64,000 bases of DNA from Devosia sp. FKR38 (GCF_005222805.1 NZ_STGC01000002.1:633836-697835), one strand, 5' to 3'; shown: positions 15,307-24,144, counted from the stretch's first letter. The notes: generated by a model from the sequence alone, not told the origin. Numbers and translations are program-made.

Positions 15307-15755
15307 TTGGGAGCCCCTGGTTTCCGGGTTTCCCAATCCCCCTTATCCCCGCCCCCAAAATCCTGTGCCACACTGCCCCCATTCCCGCCGCTCACGCGGT
15401 GCCGACGAAGCATCGGGCGGGGAGACTGGCTGCATGGGGTCGCCCAGGCCGATGCGTGTATGCTGACCACCGGCCGGATGCGGGCCGTGGGGAGAGAGGG
15501 GCTGGGTGCCCCGCCCTACGCCGGCAGGTCCAACCCGAAAGGGCGGCCGCTCGATGCGTGCGCAGGAATACCAGCTCGTGTGAAGCGGCTTTCGCCTCTT
15601 CAATAAACAACCAGGCGGCGCAAGCCGTCCGGGGCGAAAGCCGCTTCATACCGTGTCCCCCAGGCGCCCTGGCGCCGAGGGGCGCTTGCGCGCGTCTGTT
15701 GCATTCCGTTCGGGGGCTCCTAAATATCACTCAACAATTCGGAGTATCTCCCACC
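15307..15755. other. Gene-free stretch upstream of hslV with a large hairpin
   Basis: No convincing gene is seen in these 449 bases; short open frames on both strands have non-protein-like composition. It contains several G/C-rich self-complementary parts, notably a 16-bp-arm hairpin at 15581-15648, and a possible promoter for hslV (TTGCAT at 15699, 16 bases, TAAATA at 15721). I checked for the conserved cores of SRP RNA, RNase P RNA and tmRNA and did not find them. Confidence 0.4.
15581..15648. ncRNA. Candidate structured RNA or repeat: nested hairpin
   Basis: TGAAGCGGCTTTCGCC (15581-15596) is exactly complementary to GGCGAAAGCCGCTTCA (15633-15648). The 36-base loop holds an inner stem GGCGGC-GCAA-GCCGTC closed by a GNRA-type tetraloop. 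A perfect 16-bp stem plus a stable inner hairpin suggests a structured RNA, or a mobile intergenic element; strand cannot be decided. Confidence 0.35.
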
Positions 15756-16316
15756 ATGAGTGATTCAGCATTCCCCGGCTGGCACGGGACGACGATCGTG
15801 TCCGTGCGCAAGGGCAACAAGGTCGTGGTCGCCGGCGATGGCCAGGTGTCCATGGGCCAGACCGTGATGAAGCACGGCGCCAAGAAGGTGCGGCGCCTGG
15901 CCGGCGGCAAGGTGATCGGCGGCTTTGCCGGCTCCACTGCCGATGCCTTCACGCTGTTTGAACGCCTCGAAGCCAAGCTCGAGCAATATCCCGACCAGCT
16001 GATGCGGGCGGCGGTCGAACTGGCCAAGGACTGGCGCGGCGATCGCTATCTGCGCAAGCTGGAAGCCATGATGATCGTGGCCGACAAGACCGACACGCTG
16101 GTGCTGACCGGCAATGGCGATGTGCTCACCCCCGACCATGGCGTCATCGCCATCGGCTCGGGCGGCAATTATGCCCATTCGGCGGCGCTGGCCCTGCATC
16201 AGGCCACCGAGCTCGACGCCGAGGACATCGCCCGCCGCGCCATGAAGATTGCCGAGGAGATCTGCGTCTATACCAATGGCAATGTGACGGTCGAAAGCAT
16301 CGAGCTGGGCCAGTGA
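15756..16316 (+). CDS. hslV: ATP-dependent protease HslVU, peptidase subunit
   Basis: A 186-residue proteasome-type threonine peptidase. The mature N-terminus is expected at Thr12 ([12 protein letters not shown]), the catalytic nucleophile; [11 protein letters not shown] and the GSGGNYA segment near 135 are typical. It forms two hexameric rings capped by HslU and degrades misfolded proteins. The start at 15756 is chosen for the known short propeptide; the upstream frame is non-coding. Its TGA overlaps the GTG of the next gene (GTGA), so the three genes form one operon. Confidence 0.95.
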   Translation: MSDSAFPGWHGTTIVSVRKGNKVVVAGDGQVSMGQTVMKHGAKKVRRLAGGKVIGGFAGSTADAFTLFERLEAKLEQYPDQLMRAAVELAKDWRGDRYLRKLEAMMIVADKTDTLVLTGNGDVLTPDHGVIAIGSGGNYAHSAALALHQATELDAEDIARRAMKIAEEICVYTNGNVTVESIELGQ

Positions 16317-16837
16317 GCATCACCGTCCGGCTTCTGACGACCGACGACATGGCGGCCTATCGGGCGATTCGGCTGAAAAGCCTGCGCGATCATCCCGAAG
16401 CCTATGCCAGCACCTATGAAAGTGCGTCGGGCAAGCCCGATGACTACTGGACCCAGACGCTGGAGAAGCTCAGCCTGTTCGGCGCCGTGAACAAAGCTGG
16501 CCAGCTTGTTGGTCTGGCCGGCTTCATGGCCGAGCTGGGCGACAAGGACCGGCACAGGGGCTGGCTGATCCAGATGTATGTCGATCCGGCCTTGCGCGGC
16601 ACAGGCTGCGCCATGGCGCTGGTTGAGACCATCCTCGATTATGCCCGGGGCCGCGTGCTGCAGCTGCATCTGGGTGTCTGGGATCAGAACCCGGCCGCCA
16701 TCCGGTTCTATGAAAAAGCCGGCTTCCATATCTACGCCAGTGACCCCCGTGCCTATTACTGGGGCGGTCGGTTCTACGGCGATCATTTGATGGTGCGCTA
16801 TCTCGACGAGGCACCAGGAAAGAACCAAAATGACTGA
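16313..16837 (+). CDS. GNAT-family N-acetyltransferase within the hslVU operon
   Basis: A 174-residue acetyltransferase. The acetyl-CoA site is seen as [18 protein letters not shown] (about 86-103), followed by [21 protein letters not shown] (118-138), the usual end of a RimI-like GNAT. It starts at a GTG overlapping the hslV stop and ends eight bases into hslU, so it is translationally coupled to both. Such an arrangement occurs in related genomes (from memory), which hints at a role linked to the protease, but the substrate is unknown. Confidence 0.88.
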   Translation: MSITVRLLTTDDMAAYRAIRLKSLRDHPEAYASTYESASGKPDDYWTQTLEKLSLFGAVNKAGQLVGLAGFMAELGDKDRHRGWLIQMYVDPALRGTGCAMALVETILDYARGRVLQLHLGVWDQNPAAIRFYEKAGFHIYASDPRAYYWGGRFYGDHLMVRYLDEAPGKNQND

Positions 16838-18140
16838 GACCAATTTCTCCCCCCGCGAGATCGTTTCCGAGCTGGACCGCCATATCGTAGGCCAGAACGA
16901 CGCCAAGCGCGCCGTGGCCGTGGCCCTGCGCAATCGCTGGCGCCGGCAGCAGCTGCCGCCCGAGCTGCGCCGCGAGGTGAGCCCGAAGAACATTCTGATG
17001 ATCGGCCCCACGGGCGTCGGCAAGACCGAGATTTCGCGCCGCCTGGCGCGCCTCGCCCAGGCGCCCTTCATCAAGGTGGAAGCCACCAAATTCACCGAAG
17101 TGGGCTATGTCGGCCGCGATGTCGAACAGATCATTCGTGACCTGGTGGAAGCCGGCATTGCCGTGCTGCGCGACAAGCGCCGCGCCGATGTGCAGGCCCA
17201 GGCGCATGCCAATGCGGAAAACCGCGTGCTCGATGCGCTGGTCGGCCAGTCGGCCGCGCCCTCGACCCGGGATTCGTTCCGCAAAAAGCTGCGCAACAAT
17301 GAGCTTGATGACAGCGAAATCGAGATCGAGATGACGCCGGCGCCCAATACCGGCGGCTTCGAGATCCCCGGCATGCCCAATGGCGGCATCGGCATGATCA
17401 ACCTCTCCGACATGTTCAAGTCGGCCATGGGCGGGCGGGGCGTCAAGCGCAAGGTCAAGGTCAAGGACGCCTATGAGCCGCTGATCGCCGAAGAGGCCGA
17501 CAAGCTGCTCGATCAGGATCAGCTCAAGAGCGAGGCCATCGCCCTGGTGGAAAACCACGGCATCGTCTTCATCGACGAGATCGACAAGGTGGCCCATCGC
17601 GAAGGCGGCGCCCAGGGCGGTCCGTCGCGCGAAGGCGTGCAGCGCGATCTGTTGCCGCTGATCGAAGGCACCACGGTCTCGACCAAATATGGCCCGGTCA
17701 ACACCGACCATATCCTGTTCATCGCCTCGGGCGCCTTCCATGTCAGCAAGCCCAGCGATCTCTTGCCCGAACTGCAGGGTCGCCTGCCGATCCGGGTCGA
17801 GCTCAAGGCGCTGACCCGCGAGGATTTCATCCGCATCCTCAACGACACCGAGGCGAGCCTGATCAAGCAATATGTGGCGCTGATGGGCACCGAGGGCGTG
17901 ACGCTGACCTTTAGTCCGGACGCCATCGAGGCGATCGCCGATGCGGCCGTGCTGGTCAACAATACGGTCGAGAACATCGGCGCCCGCCGGCTGCAGACGG
18001 TGATGGAACGGCTGGTCGAAGACATCAGCTTTGAAGCCCCCGACAAGCCGGGCCAGACCATCGCCATCAACGCGGCCTTCGTCGCCGAAAAAGTCGGCGC
18101 CCTGGCCAAGGATACGGACCTCAGCAAGTTCGTGCTCTAG
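16830..18140 (+). CDS. hslU: ATP-dependent protease HslVU, ATPase/unfoldase subunit
   Basis: A 436-residue AAA+ unfoldase of the Clp/Hsp100 family. Walker A is GPTGVGKTE (59-67), Walker B is [10 protein letters not shown] (about 245-254), with the I-domain between them and the sensor-2 region [12 protein letters not shown] near 390. It ends with the FVL-type C-terminal tail that docks into HslV. The ATG overlaps the end of the GNAT gene. Confidence 0.96.
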   Translation: MTETNFSPREIVSELDRHIVGQNDAKRAVAVALRNRWRRQQLPPELRREVSPKNILMIGPTGVGKTEISRRLARLAQAPFIKVEATKFTEVGYVGRDVEQIIRDLVEAGIAVLRDKRRADVQAQAHANAENRVLDALVGQSAAPSTRDSFRKKLRNNELDDSEIEIEMTPAPNTGGFEIPGMPNGGIGMINLSDMFKSAMGGRGVKRKVKVKDAYEPLIAEEADKLLDQDQLKSEAIALVENHGIVFIDEIDKVAHREGGAQGGPSREGVQRDLLPLIEGTTVSTKYGPVNTDHILFIASGAFHVSKPSDLLPELQGRLPIRVELKALTREDFIRILNDTEASLIKQYVALMGTEGVTLTFSPDAIEAIADAAVLVNNTVENIGARRLQTVMERLVEDISFEAPDKPGQTIAINAAFVAEKVGALAKDTDLSKFVL

Positions 18141-18158
18141 CCGCCGGCGCCTCGACGC

Positions 18159-18183
18159 AAAATCGCTCCGGTGGAGCGATTTT
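18159..18183. terminator. Palindrome after hslU, copy 2 of the repeated element
   Basis: AAAATCGCTCC-GGT-GGAGCGATTTT, perfect 11-bp arms, 18 bases after hslU and before the convergent XRE gene. It is the same element as at 7688-7712; the terminal T-run on either strand suits bidirectional termination. Confidence 0.55.
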
Positions 18184-18244
18184 AGGCGGCTAGGCCCCAA
18201 GAGCTAGGCTCGAAGGGCCCGGATGCGCCGCATACACGATCTGC

Positions 18245-18280
18245 ACCTCCCCCCATGATGGGGGAGGTTGGGAGGGGGTG
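18245..18280. repeat. Intergenic CCTCCC repeat element, copy C
   Basis: ACCTCCCCCCATGATGGGGG plus GAGGTTGGGAGGGGGTG, followed by TCGGGAGCCCC; same element and orientation as 15272-15306. Confidence 0.6.
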
Positions 18281-18308
18281 TCGGGAGCCCCAATACAGGG
18301 GCCAGCCC

Positions 18309-18677
18309 CTACCGCTTGCGCCCCGAGCGCCGCATCAGCTCATCGCGCAAGAACTTCAAATCCTCGGTCTCGAGCCGGCTGATATCATCGCGCAGACGAT
18401 TGGTCAGCTCGGTGGCTTCGGGGAGCATGCCGCCGGTATCGATGGTGACTTTTGGGTCGCTGACTTCGGCCAGGCGCTGCAGCTCCTCGGCCTCGTCCCA
18501 GATGACGTTGAAGAAGGCGATGATGCGATGCAGCAGAAATCCGGTCGGCTTGCCGCGCTTGCCATGTTCAAGCGCCGAGAGATAGGCGCTCGAGACATTG
18601 AGCGCGGCCGCCATGTCCTTGAGCGAGATGCCGCGCTCCTCGCGCATCTGCCGTATGCGGGCGCCCAGCGGGGTCAT
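18309..18677 (-). CDS. XRE-family helix-turn-helix regulator
   Basis: A 122-residue protein with a Cro/CI-type DNA-binding domain at residues 4-60 (LGARIRQMREERGISLKDMA, then VSSAYLSALEHGKRG). The C-terminal half is helical (NRLRDDISRLETEDLKFLRD). It overlaps the Smr gene by four bases (ATGA, 18674-18677) and is the last gene of that unit. Targets unknown. Confidence 0.88.
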   Translation of the reverse strand: MTPLGARIRQMREERGISLKDMAAALNVSSAYLSALEHGKRGKPTGFLLHRIIAFFNVIWDEAEELQRLAEVSDPKVTIDTGGMLPEATELTNRLRDDISRLETEDLKFLRDELMRRSGRKR

Positions 18678-19270
18678 GCGCGGCGCAGGCGCACATACCA
18701 GGCGCCCTCCCCACCATGGCCGCGCGCGGCGACGCTCCAGCCCGAGACCATGGGCGACAGCGATGGTTCATTCAGCCAGATCGGCAGCATGGTGCGCAGC
18801 ACCCCGCGCTCGGTCATGGCGGCGATATAGTCATTGTCGGTCTTGAGCCCCTTGCCGGTAATGACCAGCACCGTCCGGTCGCCGCGCGAAAAGCGGGTGT
18901 GCAGGAACCCATGCAGCGCGCTGCGCGCCTCAGTCTGGGTCATGCCATGCAGGTCAATGCGCGCATCGATATCGATGCGGCCGCGGCCGACCTTCTTGCG
19001 GATGGCGGGGTCGACTGCCTTGTCGGGCAGATTGGCCTGTGGCGCCGGCGCCTGGTATGGCGGCAGAAATGGCCGGCGTGGCGGCTGCCGCTTGGGCGGT
19101 GGCGGCGCCGAGGGCGTGGTGGTGACGGGCACCGATTCGGGTTCGGGCAGCGGCAGCGGGCCAGTGCCGAGCTTGAGCAATCCCTTGCGCCGCAGGGGAT
19201 CGACCGTAGCGGCCACGGCCGTCCACAGGTGGAAATCATGCGGCAGGCGCTTGTTGTCGCGCTTGGACAT
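18674..19270 (-). CDS. Smr domain protein (MutS2 C-terminal-like nuclease)
   Basis: A 198-residue protein. Residues 40-85 are Pro-rich and probably disordered. The Smr domain occupies about 100-198, with the IDLHGMTQTEA motif (105-115) and VLVITGKG (134-141) expected of DNA/RNA-nicking Smr proteins. The precise substrate is unknown. It is 31 bases downstream of the Tim44-like gene. Confidence 0.88.
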   Translation of the reverse strand: MSKRDNKRLPHDFHLWTAVAATVDPLRRKGLLKLGTGPLPLPEPESVPVTTTPSAPPPPKRQPPRRPFLPPYQAPAPQANLPDKAVDPAIRKKVGRGRIDIDARIDLHGMTQTEARSALHGFLHTRFSRGDRTVLVITGKGLKTDNDYIAAMTERGVLRTMLPIWLNEPSLSPMVSGWSVAARGHGGEGAWYVRLRRA

Positions 19271-19301
19271 GGAAAGGTGCCGCCCGGCTCTGGCCTGGTC
19301 C

Positions 19302-20015
19302 TTAGTCGAGCTGGCTGGTGGTCACGACTTTCCAGTTCGGGTCGCGCGATTTCGGATTGCGCTGGAAGGTCCATTCGTCGGCGATGGTCTGCACCTGGTC
19401 GGCATTGCCCTCAACGAGCGTACCGGCCTTGTCGCGCGTGGCCGAGACCACTTCGGCGTGGAAGCGGATGGTCACCAGCACGTTCTTGCGGTCGTATTCG
19501 GCGTCGGAGAATTCGACCTTGGGCAGGCCCACAAAGGTGAAGTCCACGGTCTGGCCAGCGGCTTCGCGCTCGGCGATGGCGCTCTGGAAGCCGTCAAACA
19601 CGTCCTTTTCCAGCAGATTCTTGAGGGTAGCGCGATCGCCCGATGCATAGGCGGTGACGATCATCTCATAGGCCTGCTTGGCGCCTTCGAGGAAGCTCTT
19701 GGGGGTAAAGGTCGGATCGACCTCGGCCACGGCGCGCAGGCCGGTGGCCAGTTCGGCATCGCTGCGGGCAAACTGCTCGATCTCGGCCTCGAGCTTGCGG
19801 TTGCGGCGGTCATCGTCCAGCTCCGGGGCGGCCGTGCCGCGCGGCTGCATGGGCACGACCACATCGTCCTTGGCCACCGGGTCAGCCGGCTTGCGGCGCT
19901 CCACCGGCGGGCGCTCGGTGCCGGTGCGGGTCCCCAGCACGGAGCGCAGGCGGAACAGCACGAAAACCGCGATGGCGATCACAATGAGAGTGGGCAGATC
20001 GAAGAATTCGTCCAT
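19302..20015 (-). CDS. Tim44/TimA-family protein with N-terminal membrane anchor
   Basis: A 237-residue protein starting at 20015 (MDEFFDLPTLIVIAIAVFVLF), with a single transmembrane anchor at residues 9-25, a charged Pro-rich linker (30-80) and a Tim44-like C-terminal domain (about 95-235, DPTFTPKSFLEGAKQAYEMI to WTFQRNP). Bacterial members are thought to act as membrane adaptors. The start is chosen because the upstream part of the frame lacks coding character. It is divergent from fxsA. Confidence 0.85.
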   Translation of the reverse strand: MDEFFDLPTLIVIAIAVFVLFRLRSVLGTRTGTERPPVERRKPADPVAKDDVVVPMQPRGTAAPELDDDRRNRKLEAEIEQFARSDAELATGLRAVAEVDPTFTPKSFLEGAKQAYEMIVTAYASGDRATLKNLLEKDVFDGFQSAIAEREAAGQTVDFTFVGLPKVEFSDAEYDRKNVLVTIRFHAEVVSATRDKAGTLVEGNADQVQTIADEWTFQRNPKSRDPNWKVVTTSQLD

Positions 20016-20173
20016 TGGGCAATGCACCTTACCGTCAACTGCGCCAAGAAATGACGCGGGAGCGCTCGCTGAGCGCAGGAATTGACCTATATATAGGGAA
20101 AGCCTCACCCCAAAACCAGTTCACGATGGGGCGAACGCTGATTTGCCGCGCCGCCGCGGGAAGGACATCACAC

Positions 20174-20641
20174 GTGTTGCGATTTATTGCCCTGGGGTTT
20201 CTGGCCCTGCCCATTATCGAGATCGCCTTGTTCATCAAGGTCGGCCAGTCCATTGGCCTGTGGCCGACCCTGGCGCTGGTGATCGGCGCCGGCATTGCCG
20301 GCAGCCTGTTGCTGCGCCTGCAGGGCATCCAGATCCTGAGCCAAATGCGCAGCAATGTCAGCGCCGGCCGCCTGCCGGCCCGCGATCTGGCCGATGCGAT
20401 GATGATCGGGCTGGCCGCCGTGCTGCTGGTGCTGCCGGGCTTTCTCAGCGACATCGTCGCTTTGGCCCTGCTGCTGCCGCCGGTGCGCGGGCTGATCTAC
20501 GATAGCCTCGCCAAACGCGTCACCGTGGTCAATGCCAGCAGCTACACCAGCTACACCCGTCCGGGCGTGCCGCCAGAGGATCGGCGCGTCGATGGTCCGG
20601 CGGTGATTGACCTCGATGACGAGCATTATCGTCCCAAGTGA
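20174..20641 (+). CDS. fxsA: FxsA-family membrane protein
   Basis: A 155-residue inner-membrane protein starting at GTG 20174 with GGAAGG upstream. It has the FxsA pattern: two N-terminal helices (LRFIALGFLALPIIEIALFI, 2-21; LALVIGAGIAGSLLLRLQG, about 33-51), a cytoplasmic segment with LPARDLADAMMIG, a third span (LAAVLLVLPGFLSDIVALAL), and a polar tail. FxsA is known as a suppressor of F-factor exclusion of phage T7; its normal role is unclear. Confidence 0.88.
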   Translation: MLRFIALGFLALPIIEIALFIKVGQSIGLWPTLALVIGAGIAGSLLLRLQGIQILSQMRSNVSAGRLPARDLADAMMIGLAAVLLVLPGFLSDIVALALLLPPVRGLIYDSLAKRVTVVNASSYTSYTRPGVPPEDRRVDGPAVIDLDDEHYRPK

Positions 20642-20742
20642 ACCGCCCGCTGCCGCCAGTAACCTTGCCATGGCTCGCACGCTTGTGACTGTCCGGCAAA
20701 GGTGGTAGCCAGCTTCAACGTTTTTCGACAAAGGAACCGTCT

Positions 20743-21246
20743 ATGTCCGACGAGACCCAGGGCGAAGCATCCGCCCAGGCCAACATGCCCTCGATGAACA
20801 TGGTGGGCCAGTATATCCGCGACCTGTCGTTCGAGAATCCGGGCGCACCCGCCTCGATCATGACCGGCGGCGGCAACCCGGCCTTCAACGTCTCCATCTC
20901 GGTGGCGGTCAAGAAGCAGGCCGATGACATCTATGCCGTCGAGCTGACGCTGAACGCCAAGGCCAATCGCGAACAGGCCATCCTGTTCAATGTCGAGCTG
21001 ATCTATGGCGGCGTGTTCCGTCTCAAGAATGTGCCCGAGGCCACGCTCAGCCAGTTGCTGATGATCGAATGCCCGCGCCTGATCTTCCCGTTCGCCCGCC
21101 AGGTGCTGGCCAGCGTCACCCAGCAGGGCGGCTTCCCGCCGCTGATGATGGAGCCGGTCGATTTCGCCGCCATCTATCGGCAGAATCTGGCCAAGCTCGC
21201 CGCCCAGCAGGGCGCAGCCCAGCCGGCGACCGACAAGCCGAACTGA
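20743..21246 (+). CDS. secB: Protein-export chaperone SecB
   Basis: A 167-residue chaperone, normal for alphaproteobacteria, which holds preproteins unfolded and delivers them to SecA. YIRDLSFENPGAP (24-36), ELTLNAKA and the IECPRLIFPFARQVLASVTQQGG-type region (about 109-131) with PPLMMEPVDF are diagnostic. It is followed by a clear hairpin terminator, and dnaQ converges from the other side. Confidence 0.96.
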   Translation: MSDETQGEASAQANMPSMNMVGQYIRDLSFENPGAPASIMTGGGNPAFNVSISVAVKKQADDIYAVELTLNAKANREQAILFNVELIYGGVFRLKNVPEATLSQLLMIECPRLIFPFARQVLASVTQQGGFPPLMMEPVDFAAIYRQNLAKLAAQQGAAQPATDKPN

Positions 21247-21272
21247 TTTTTCGCAATAACGCAAAGCCTTAC

Positions 21273-21302
21273 AAACCCCCGGAGCAATCTGGGGGTTTTG
21301 TT
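21273..21302 (+). terminator. Rho-independent terminator of secB
   Basis: AAACCCCC (21273-21280), 10-base loop, GGGGGTTT (21291-21298), then TTG. On the minus strand the AAA flank gives a short U-run too, so it could also serve dnaQ. Confidence 0.7.
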
Positions 21303-21325
21303 ATCCCCGGGGGCTCGGAACCGGC

Positions 21326-22021
21326 TTATTTATCGTAGCTGGCCCACAGCGCTTCGGGCCCCAGCCCCGCGACAAAGGCGGCATGGGCCTCGCGCTCGGC
21401 CTGGCTGATGCGGGGTGGCAGTGATGTGGGACGGGGCAGGGCAATGGTGCGACCGGCAATGGCATCGGCGCCCGAGACATTACTTTCTGCGATCAGCGCC
21501 AGGCTCACCTGCTTGCCGCCGATCAGCTCGAGATAAACTTCGGCCAGGATCTCGCTGTCGAGCAGCGCGCCATGGAGGGTCCGGCGCGAATTGTCGATGC
21601 CATAGGTCTTGCACAGGGCATCAAGGCTCACCCTTGCGCCCGGGTGTTTTTGCCGCGCCAGTTGCACGGTATCGATCACCACATTGGGCAGCGCCCGCTG
21701 GCCGGCTTTCTCCAGCTCGGCATTGAGAAAGCCCATGTCAAAGGCGGCATTGTGGATGATCAGCGTGGCATCGCCGATAAAGGCGCGGAAATCGGCCTCG
21801 ACATCCTTGAACAGCGGCTTGTCGGCCAGGAATTCCTCGCTCAGCCCATGCACGCGGAAGGCCTCTTCGGGCATGGAGCGCTGCGGGTTGATATAGACGT
21901 GGAAGGTCTGGCCGGTGGGGATGTGATTGATCAGCTCGACGCAGCCGATTTCGACCAGGCGGTCGCCCGAAGCGGGGGAGAGGCCGGTGGTTTCGGTATC
22001 GAGCACGATCTCGCGGGTCAT
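21326..22021 (-). CDS. dnaQ: DNA polymerase III, epsilon (proofreading) subunit
   Basis: A 231-residue 3'-5' exonuclease of the DEDD family. ExoI is LDTETTG (7-13), ExoII is in LIIHNAAFDMGFLN (about 86-99), ExoIII is in RRTLHGALLDSEILAEVY (near 146-163). The C-terminal tail should bind the alpha subunit. It overlaps the end of coaE (ATGA, 22018-22021) and is the last gene of the leftward unit maf-aroE-coaE-dnaQ running away from oriC. Confidence 0.95.
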   Translation of the reverse strand: MTREIVLDTETTGLSPASGDRLVEIGCVELINHIPTGQTFHVYINPQRSMPEEAFRVHGLSEEFLADKPLFKDVEADFRAFIGDATLIIHNAAFDMGFLNAELEKAGQRALPNVVIDTVQLARQKHPGARVSLDALCKTYGIDNSRRTLHGALLDSEILAEVYLELIGGKQVSLALIAESNVSGADAIAGRTIALPRPTSLPPRISQAEREAHAAFVAGLGPEALWASYDK

Positions 22022-22614
22022 GACATCGCCTTCCTGGCGCGAATGGCGGCCACCAATGCGGCCACCTGTTCGCGGGTCTTGTCGATGGGCAGGCCGGTAT
22101 CAAAGAGATAGCTCGCCCGGGCCTTCTTGTCGTCCTGCGGCATCTGGCGGGCAAGGATGGTGTCGAGCTTTTCCCCGCTCATTGCGGGTCGTGCCAGCGC
22201 CCGCTGGCGCTGGATGGCGGGATCGACCCAGGTGACGCCGATGGCGTCAAAGCCATAGTCATGCCCGCTCTCGAACAGCAGCGGCACTTCGACGACGGCC
22301 AGGGGCGCGCCATCGGCCTCGGCCTTGGCCAGAAAAGCAGCGATGCCGGCGCGGACCATGGGGTGGACGACAGCCTCCAGCGCGGCAAAGCCGCTGGGGT
22401 CGGCCGCCAGCTTGGCCGCCAGGAGACCGCGATCAATCTTGCCGTCGCGTTCGACGCCGGGGAACAGTGCCGCAACCGGCGCCACCGCGGCCCCGGCATA
22501 AAGCGCGGCGACGACGTCATCGGCCGAGAGCACCGGCACCCCCAGATCGGCAAAGGCCTTGAGGACGGTGGATTTCCCGGTGGCTATCGAGCCCGTCAAG
22601 CCAATGCGCCACAT
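22018..22614 (-). CDS. coaE: Dephospho-CoA kinase
   Basis: A 198-residue kinase for the last step of coenzyme A synthesis. The P-loop is GSIATGKST (8-16), followed by VLSADDVV (the Asp of the CoA-binding site) and VEVPLLFESG near 110. The ATG at 22614 is chosen because GGAG lies eight bases before it; an in-frame TTG at 22620 overlaps the aroE stop but has its GGAG too close. The window therefore holds both the first (coaA) and last CoA-synthesis kinases. Confidence 0.93.
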   Translation of the reverse strand: MWRIGLTGSIATGKSTVLKAFADLGVPVLSADDVVAALYAGAAVAPVAALFPGVERDGKIDRGLLAAKLAADPSGFAALEAVVHPMVRAGIAAFLAKAEADGAPLAVVEVPLLFESGHDYGFDAIGVTWVDPAIQRQRALARPAMSGEKLDTILARQMPQDDKKARASYLFDTGLPIDKTREQVAALVAAIRARKAMS

Positions 22615-22616
22615 GC

Positions 22617-23444
22617 TCAATGCTCCAGTGTCGCCTCGATGGCGGCGCGCAGGTCGGGGGTCACACTTGGCCGCGTGCCAAACCAGGCCGCAAAGCCCGG
22701 CACCGCCTGATGCAGCAGCATGCCCAGACCATCGACTGTGCGCAGGCCACGGGCTTGCGCATCGGCCAAAAGCGGCGTGGTGCGCGGCACATAAACGATG
22801 TCGGTCACCAGCGCCGTGGCCGGCAGGCGATGGAGATCAATGTCCTCAAACCGGCTGCCATGCATGCCCACCGAGGATGTGTTGACCACTAGCCTTGCGT
22901 CGCCGGCCAGGGCGTTGAAATCGGCCAGCGCGCTGGGCGTGATGGCGCCGCCCAGTTCGCGCGCCAGCTTCTCGGCCGTCGCGACGGTGCGATTGAGCAG
23001 CACCACCGGGATATCCCGGCTCTGCAGCGCCACAAGGATGGCCCGCGCCGCGCCGCCGGCCCCCAAGACGATAGCGGGACCCGTGCCCTTGTCCCAGCCC
23101 GGCGCCCCGGCATCGAGATTGCCGAGAAAGCCGAGATAGTCGGTGTTGCTGCCGGCAACCTGGCCATTGGTCACCACGAGCGTATTGACCGCGCCAATGG
23201 TGCGGGCCAGCGGATCAATGCTGTCGCACAGGGCAAACACGGCTTCCTTGTGCGGAATGGTGACATTGCCGCCGGCAAATTCCCCGGCCCGCAGCCTCTC
23301 AAAGAACGTGGGCAAGTCCGCCGGGGCGACGTCGATCGCCTCATAACTGCCGTCGATGCCGTGCTCGGCCAGCCAGCGCCCATGGATCAGGGGCGAACGC
23401 GAATGGTTGATCGGATGGCCGATCACAAAAGCCTTGATGCTCAC
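22617..23444 (-). CDS. aroE: Shikimate dehydrogenase (NADP+)
   Basis: A 275-residue enzyme reducing 3-dehydroshikimate in the aromatic amino acid pathway. NHSRSP (13-18) binds shikimate; Lys66 in TIPHKE and Asp102 in NTDYLG are the catalytic pair; VLGAGGAARAI and the LNRT segment bind NADP. It starts at GTG 23444, overlapping the maf stop as GTGA. Confidence 0.95.
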   Translation of the reverse strand: MSIKAFVIGHPINHSRSPLIHGRWLAEHGIDGSYEAIDVAPADLPTFFERLRAGEFAGGNVTIPHKEAVFALCDSIDPLARTIGAVNTLVVTNGQVAGSNTDYLGFLGNLDAGAPGWDKGTGPAIVLGAGGAARAILVALQSRDIPVVLLNRTVATAEKLARELGGAITPSALADFNALAGDARLVVNTSSVGMHGSRFEDIDLHRLPATALVTDIVYVPRTTPLLADAQARGLRTVDGLGMLLHQAVPGFAAWFGTRPSVTPDLRAAIEATLEH

Positions 23445-24043
23445 TGCAGTGTCTCGGGCGCAAAGCTGCGCAGGGCGGCCAGCAGCGGCAGAAGCGGGAG
23501 GCCCAGAATGGTGAAATAATCGCCGGTCACGGTTTCAAACAGCCGGATCGAGGGGCCTTCCAGCCGATAGCCACCCACCGAGGCCAGCACCGCATCGCCC
23601 TCGCGGTCGAGCACATCGTTGCGCTCTTGGGCGGTAAAGTCGCGCATGGTGAGCTCGGCGGTCTGCACGTCGGACCACAAGATAGTGCCGTCGCGCACCA
23701 GGCTCACCGCCGCATGCAGGCGATGGGTCTTGCCGCGCAGATGGTCGAGCTGGTTGGCGGCGTCGCTGCGATTGGCCGGCTTGTGCAAAAGCTCGGTGCC
23801 CAGGCTCAGCGTCTGGTCGGCACCGATCACAATGGCGCCCGGATGGGCGGCGGAAACCGCCTCGGCCTTGCGTTGCGCCAGGATAATGGCGACGTCCCGG
23901 CCGTCGCCGCCGGCAGCAATCGCGCTGGCTTCGAGCCCGCGTTCATCGACCTCGGCCGGCACGCTGGAAAAACGCAATCCAGCCTGCTGCAGCAAGGCTT
24001 TGCGGGTGGCGCTGCGGGATGCAAGGATCAACATGGGCACCAT
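23441..24043 (-). CDS. maf: Maf-family nucleoside triphosphate pyrophosphatase
   Basis: A 200-residue house-cleaning pyrophosphatase that hydrolyses non-canonical nucleotides. ILASRSATRKALLQQAG (about 5-21) is the Maf nucleotide-binding start and GADQTLSL contains the catalytic Asp. The ATG at 24043 is preferred for its GGAAAAC upstream; 24034 and 24064 are in-frame alternatives. It is the first gene to the left of oriC, transcribed away from it. Confidence 0.9.
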   Translation of the reverse strand: MVPMLILASRSATRKALLQQAGLRFSSVPAEVDERGLEASAIAAGGDGRDVAIILAQRKAEAVSAAHPGAIVIGADQTLSLGTELLHKPANRSDAANQLDHLRGKTHRLHAAVSLVRDGTILWSDVQTAELTMRDFTAQERNDVLDREGDAVLASVGGYRLEGPSIRLFETVTGDYFTILGLPLLPLLAALRSFAPETLQ

Positions 24044-24044
24044 G

Positions 24045-24053
24045 TTTTCCACA
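24045..24053 (+). promoter_or_regulatory. DnaA-box-like 9-mer
   Basis: TTTTCCACA, one mismatch from TTATNCACA, immediately upstream of the chosen maf start. Confidence 0.4.
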
Positions 24054-24129
24054 CTGTCATGCACAGCTCAAGCCCAAGCTGTGACAATGACTCATGGTTT
24101 TGCCGATCGGCCAAACTTGTCCCCGCTGG

Positions 24130-24144
24130 TTACCAAAGTGTTAA
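24130..24144. promoter_or_regulatory. CtrA-like box (one mismatch)
   Basis: TTAC-CAAAGTG-TTAA, one base from the TTAA-N7-TTAA consensus of the cell-cycle regulator CtrA, which blocks initiation at Caulobacter oriC. Confidence 0.45.

Noticed and set aside
15343..15603. SRP RNA, RNase P RNA or tmRNA in the gap before hslV
   Set aside because: The conserved cores of these RNAs were looked for on both strands and not found; only an unassigned hairpin remains.
16524..18200. A 558-codon minus-strand frame opposite hslU
   Set aside because: Antisense shadow of a highly conserved gene with no recognisable domain.
20086..20097. CCTATATATAGG palindrome between the Tim44-like gene and fxsA as a shared -10 element
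   Set aside because: No convincing -35 element at the right distance on either strand; left as a possible AT-rich promoter feature only.
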